DNA from: Thermoplasmata archaeon | Lineage (GTDB): Archaea; Thermoplasmatota; Thermoplasmata; Thermoplasmatales; Thermoplasmataceae | Reading direction: 5' to 3' | DNA: 64,000 bases | NCBI GenBank assembly: GCA_021810045.1 | Contig: JAJZJR010000005.1 | Location: 39,685-103,684, forward strand | In this document: piece by piece, positions 61,081 to 64,000 of the stretch | Position numbering within the stretch: the stretch's first letter is position 1 | Layout of the letters: each line of letters begins with the position of its first letter | The notes under the pieces: model-generated | What the model was told of the DNA's origin: nothing | Seen by the model: the letters and a program-made list of their open reading frames with translations, nothing else | Databases searched by the model: none | Program-made: the position numbers and the translations under genes

Positions 61081-61289
61081 GAATATGAGATAAGTAAGAC
61101 GAATATTAAATTTGAAGAGATTTTTTTTAAATTTGAATCACTTCAATTTCAGTTTATTTTTTGTGTTAATAGATAACAGTAACAACATAAACATCTCATC
61201 AATTTTCTAAATTTGAAAATTATAACGTGTACAAATTACAACGGCTGTATTACTATGTCTGGAATGAAGTTTAATAATTAGGATACACT

Positions 61290-61478
61290 GTGAATTTAAG
61301 AAAAACGTATTTGAAGAAACTAAGAAAATTTAATATTACCAGAACAAGTAATACATCTGTTATCATGATTTTGATCAAATCAGGTAATCTATTACCAGAT
61401 GTGGTAAAAGATCAATATAAAAATCTGGTGACAGAGAATGATTTGTACTTCCAAGAGATGATAACGTTACCGAGATGA
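61290..61478 (+). CDS. Doubtful 62-codon ORF upstream of ribonucleotide reductase
   Basis: A short basic ORF (GTG start) in the 400-base A/T-rich gap between the formiminotransferase and ribonucleotide reductase genes, ending four bases before the latter. It holds a row of ATTACC/GGTAAT half-sites, which suggests regulatory DNA rather than coding. There is no homology that I recognise. A leader peptide or nothing is possible. Confidence 0.25.
   Translation: MNLRKTYLKKLRKFNITRTSNTSVIMILIKSGNLLPDVVKDQYKNLVTENDLYFQEMITLPR
61383..61407. promoter_or_regulatory. Clustered GGTAAT/ATTACC inverted repeats upstream of ribonucleotide reductase
   Basis: GGTAAT-CT-ATTACC (61383-61396) and TTACCA-GATG-TGGTAA (61392-61407) are overlapping perfect palindromes. 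Extra half-sites ATTACC at 61335-61340 and GTTACC at 61466-61471 lie nearby. They look like an operator array or paired hairpins before the gene at 61483. The rest of the gap from 61081 is A/T-rich, with AAATTTGAA occurring three times (near 61109, 61129 and 61210). Confidence 0.45.
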
Positions 61479-61482
61479 GAGT

Positions 61483-63843
61483 ATGATTAGTGAGCATGAA
61501 CACAAGATAAAGAAAATAATCAAGAGAGATGGGACAGAGGTAGACTTTGTCATCTCAAAGATATCAAGAGCCATTTACAAAGCAATGCTCTCTGTTAAGA
61601 CAGGTTCAATGAAGGAAGCCGATGAAATAGCATCAAAAGTGGTTTCTGAAGTTGAGAAGGAGACACTTACACCCACCGTTGAGCAGATTCAGGATAAGGT
61701 AGAAAGCGTCCTTATGGCTTCTGCCAGGAAGGGAAACAGATACAACGAGGTTGCAAGGGCATACATTCTGTACAGGGAAAGAAGGAGAACAATCAGGGAA
61801 GAAAAGGCCAGACTGGGTGTTACTGATGACCTGAAACTTTCCATTAATGCAATAAAGACCCTCGAGGCAAGATACCTTCTGAAGGACGAGGAGGGAAAGA
61901 TCGTTGAAACGCCTAGCCAGATGTTCAGAAGAGTGGCATCACACATTGGCGTGGTTGAGCTTCTCTATGATTACAGAAAATACCAGAAGACCGGAAAAAT
62001 CCCAAAAGAAGGAAAGGTCTTTGGAACCCTGTCAAAAACTCAGCTGGAGGTCCTTGAGAGAGCTTTTGAGCATCTTGTAAATGAGAAAGAACTCAAGGGA
62101 TCCTATGAGGAATTCCTCAACTTTGTTTATACCAAGCCAACTACAGCAGCAGACACCATTGAAAAGTACAATGAGGTCATGTGCAACCTGGAATTCGTTC
62201 CAAACTCACCAACCCTGATGAATGCAGGTGCAAGACTTGGACAGCTTTCAGCCTGTTTCGTGCTTCCGGTTGGTGACAGCATCGAGGAAATTTTTGAGTC
62301 GCTTAAGTACCAGGCCATGATCCACAAGTCTGGCGGAGGAACCGGATTCTCATTCTCAAGGCTAAGAGAGAGGGATGACCTTGTGGGTTCAACAAAAGGT
62401 GTGGCCTCAGGACCCGTTTCATTCATGAAAATCTTTGATGTCACAACCGACATCATAAAACAGGGCGGAAAGAGAAGGGGAGCCAATATGGGTATCCTCA
62501 GGTACGACCACCCGGACATCATGGATTTCATTCTCAGCAAGGATGCTGAAAACACAATCCTGAGCAATTTCAACATATCAGTGGGAATGGACGATGAGTT
62601 CTTCGAGAAGCTTGATGCTGATGATTACATAGAACTCAGGAGTCCAAGAAGCGGAAAGATCATAAACAGGATCAAGGCAAAGACCATGTGGGACACTATC
62701 ATAAACAAGGCCTGGCAGACTGCCGATCCTGGATTAATATTCCTCGATGAAATAAACAGGAAGAATCCTGTAAGGCATATTGCTGACATTGAAGCCACAA
62801 ACCCATGCGGTGAGCAGCCTCTCATGCCATATGAGCCATGCAACCTTGGATCCATTAACCTCAGCAAATTTGTCAAGGATGGCCAGGTTGACTGGGATCA
62901 CCTCAAGGAAGTCATTCACCTGTCTACAAAGTTCCTCGACAATGTCATCGACGCAAACAAGTTCCCTGTAGACAAGATTGAGAAGATGGCCAGAACAACC
63001 AGAAAGATCGGTCTCGGGTATATGGGATTCGCGGACCTTCTCCTGCTGCTTGGCGTTTCTTACAACAGCGGTGCAGGCCTTGAAATGGCCGAGAGAGTAA
63101 TGAGCTTCCTGGATGAAGAATCACACTCGGAATCAGAAATAATGGCAGAGGAAAGAGGAGTCTTCCCTGGCTGGTACGGTTCTACATTTGACAGGGAAGG
63201 TATCAAGAGAAGAAATTCCACCACTACAACAATTGCACCTACCGGGACAATCTCAATCATTGCAAACTGTTCATCCTCAATTGAGCCATTGTTTGCACTG
63301 GCTTTCGTCAGGCATGTACTGAATGGCCAGGAACTCATGGAGATCAACCCTATCTTTGAACAGACACTGAAAGACAGAAACCTGTATTCTGATGACCTGA
63401 TGCATGAGGTTGCAAGGACTGGTAACCTCCATGATGTTGACCTTCCCGAAGATATCAAGAGACTCTTTGTAACAGCACATGAGATCGACCCGGAGTGGCA
63501 TGTCCTCATGCAGGCAACATTCCAGAGATACTGTGATTCCGGAGTTTCAAAGACCATCAACCTGCCTTCTGATGCAACACCAAACGATATTGCAAAGGCA
63601 TACCTCATGGCACATGAACTCCACTGCAAAGGTATCACAGTATACAGGGACAGAAGCAAGGTGGAACAGGTTCTTTACTCGGGAACAAAATCAAGGATGC
63701 AGGAGAAAAAGAAAGCTCCTGAACCCAAACAGCCTGAGGCAGAGAAGCAGACCATCGAGCTCATGACTTCTGTTCCAGACAAATACCTGAAGCTGGACGC
63801 AACCTTTGATCCTGCCTGCCCCACTGGAAAGTGTGACAAGTAA
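61483..63843 (+). CDS. nrdJ: Adenosylcobalamin-dependent ribonucleotide reductase (class II)
   Basis: Makes deoxyribonucleotides. The 786-residue protein opens with an ATP-cone (IKRDGTEVDFVISKISRAIYKAM, residues 10-105). The core has LMNAGARLGQLSACFVLPVGD, KSGGGTGFSFSRLR, and NPCGEQPL near residue 440, with the thiyl-forming Cys and a Glu. PTGTISIIANCSSSIEP lies near 587-603. The Cys pair at the tail (DPACPTGKCD) re-reduces the site. No small subunit gene follows, consistent with class II, which uses B12. The N-terminal ATP-cone allows dATP feedback. Confidence 0.93.
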   Translation: MISEHEHKIKKIIKRDGTEVDFVISKISRAIYKAMLSVKTGSMKEADEIASKVVSEVEKETLTPTVEQIQDKVESVLMASARKGNRYNEVARAYILYRERRRTIREEKARLGVTDDLKLSINAIKTLEARYLLKDEEGKIVETPSQMFRRVASHIGVVELLYDYRKYQKTGKIPKEGKVFGTLSKTQLEVLERAFEHLVNEKELKGSYEEFLNFVYTKPTTAADTIEKYNEVMCNLEFVPNSPTLMNAGARLGQLSACFVLPVGDSIEEIFESLKYQAMIHKSGGGTGFSFSRLRERDDLVGSTKGVASGPVSFMKIFDVTTDIIKQGGKRRGANMGILRYDHPDIMDFILSKDAENTILSNFNISVGMDDEFFEKLDADDYIELRSPRSGKIINRIKAKTMWDTIINKAWQTADPGLIFLDEINRKNPVRHIADIEATNPCGEQPLMPYEPCNLGSINLSKFVKDGQVDWDHLKEVIHLSTKFLDNVIDANKFPVDKIEKMARTTRKIGLGYMGFADLLLLLGVSYNSGAGLEMAERVMSFLDEESHSESEIMAEERGVFPGWYGSTFDREGIKRRNSTTTTIAPTGTISIIANCSSSIEPLFALAFVRHVLNGQELMEINPIFEQTLKDRNLYSDDLMHEVARTGNLHDVDLPEDIKRLFVTAHEIDPEWHVLMQATFQRYCDSGVSKTINLPSDATPNDIAKAYLMAHELHCKGITVYRDRSKVEQVLYSGTKSRMQEKKKAPEPKQPEAEKQTIELMTSVPDKYLKLDATFDPACPTGKCDK

Positions 63844-63938
63844 TCCCAGGTTTTTGCCAGCTTTTAAAAAACCAACTTTTTCTTTTTTATTAAAAAAGAG
63901 AGACTGTCAACTCCTAGTTGAAATTCTGTGATTTTCAG

Positions 63939-63985
63939 TTTCATGACCGCAATCATGAAATATCATGGATACATCATATTTCATG
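63939..63985. repeat. Alternating TTTCATG/CATGAAA inverted repeats
   Basis: TTTCATG (63939-63945), CATGAAATAT (63954-63963) and ATATTTCATG (63976-63985) form two overlapping palindromes with arms of seven and ten bases. They lie about 100 bases after the ribonucleotide reductase stop, near the window end. This is consistent with an operator array of the next gene or a terminator-like hairpin. No ORF is seen in the last 157 bases; a T-rich stretch at 63879-63890 may end the nrdJ transcript. Confidence 0.4.
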
Positions 63986-64000
63986 CGGATACACCGGATT

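Noticed and set aside
63060..63659. 199-codon minus ORF inside nrdJ
   Set aside because: Antisense shadow of the well conserved reductase core.
1..64000. CRISPR array or cas genes
   Set aside because: I saw no regularly spaced direct repeats of 20-40 bases and no Cas-like protein. TnpB at 47958 is a stand-alone IS605 protein, not Cas12.

Overview
The window looks like a chromosomal segment of a thermoacidophilic euryarchaeon of the Thermoplasmatales type. This assignment is an inference from gene content and promoter style, not a database match. The gene content is archaeal: archaeal-type SAM synthetase, the asparagine synthetase built from an AspRS core, a DRG GTPase, an archaeal presenilin homologue and Mtq2-like HemK. 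It is mixed with heterotroph and acidophile genes: an SDR-type threonine dehydrogenase, a secreted S45 acylase, urocanate hydratase, formiminotransferase/cyclodeaminase and adenosylcobalamin-type ribonucleotide reductase. Many genes have an archaeal TATA box about 25-35 bases before the start codon and hardly any leader, so leaderless transcription seems the rule. Genes are packed tightly on both strands and several neighbours overlap. No rRNA, tRNA or CRISPR array was recognised.

Layout: 1-3.9 kb holds truncated pyrF, cbiB, a coiled-coil protein and a sugar nucleotidyltransferase. 4-13 kb holds an MFS transporter, a small membrane protein, hutU, exonuclease III, purA, isocitrate dehydrogenase, a degenerate aldehyde dehydrogenase and moaE. 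13-15.7 kb holds threonine dehydrogenase and an ABC exporter pair. 15.8-21.9 kb is an iron-sulfur assembly locus: a SufR-like regulator divergent from sufC-sufB-sufD-sufS-sufU and a one-cluster ferredoxin. 22-28.4 kb holds a PepSY-like membrane protein, a CBS-glyS operon, a metallo-hydrolase and an arsR-arsC-arsB operon. 28.5-36 kb holds a second nucleotidyltransferase, a hypothetical gene behind a palindrome, an Xaa-Pro peptidase, a double-domain ABC permease with a small membrane partner, a formamidase-like gene and another MFS transporter.

36-40 kb is amino-acid metabolism: a class V aminotransferase with a serA-like dehydrogenase, and an Lrp regulator divergent from asparagine synthetase. 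40.0-40.2 kb contains a decayed TnpB tail with its element-end hairpin. 40.3-43.2 kb is the acylase and its membrane-protein neighbour. 43-47.8 kb holds hemA, hemL, a solitary DNA methyltransferase, 3-methyladenine glycosylase I and a winged-helix regulator. 47.86-49.2 kb is an apparently intact TnpB-only IS605-family element with hairpins at both ends. 49-61 kb holds an acetyltransferase, mat, purH, presenilin-like protease, topA, hemK2, an NfeD-like protein, DRG GTPase, acylphosphatase and a threonine/histidine-catabolism operon. 61.5-63.8 kb is the class II ribonucleotide reductase.

The points most worth a second look are the aldehyde dehydrogenase lacking its known catalytic and cofactor residues, the pair of TnpB loci (one live-looking, one relic) with corresponding end hairpins, the suf locus with an altered-cysteine SufR and an Asp-ligated ferredoxin, and palindromes in several promoters (ars, suf, Lrp/asparagine synthetase, an MFS gene, a hypothetical gene, ribonucleotide reductase). 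I found no clearly new multi-gene system. The findings are proposals at the level of single genes and regulatory sites.
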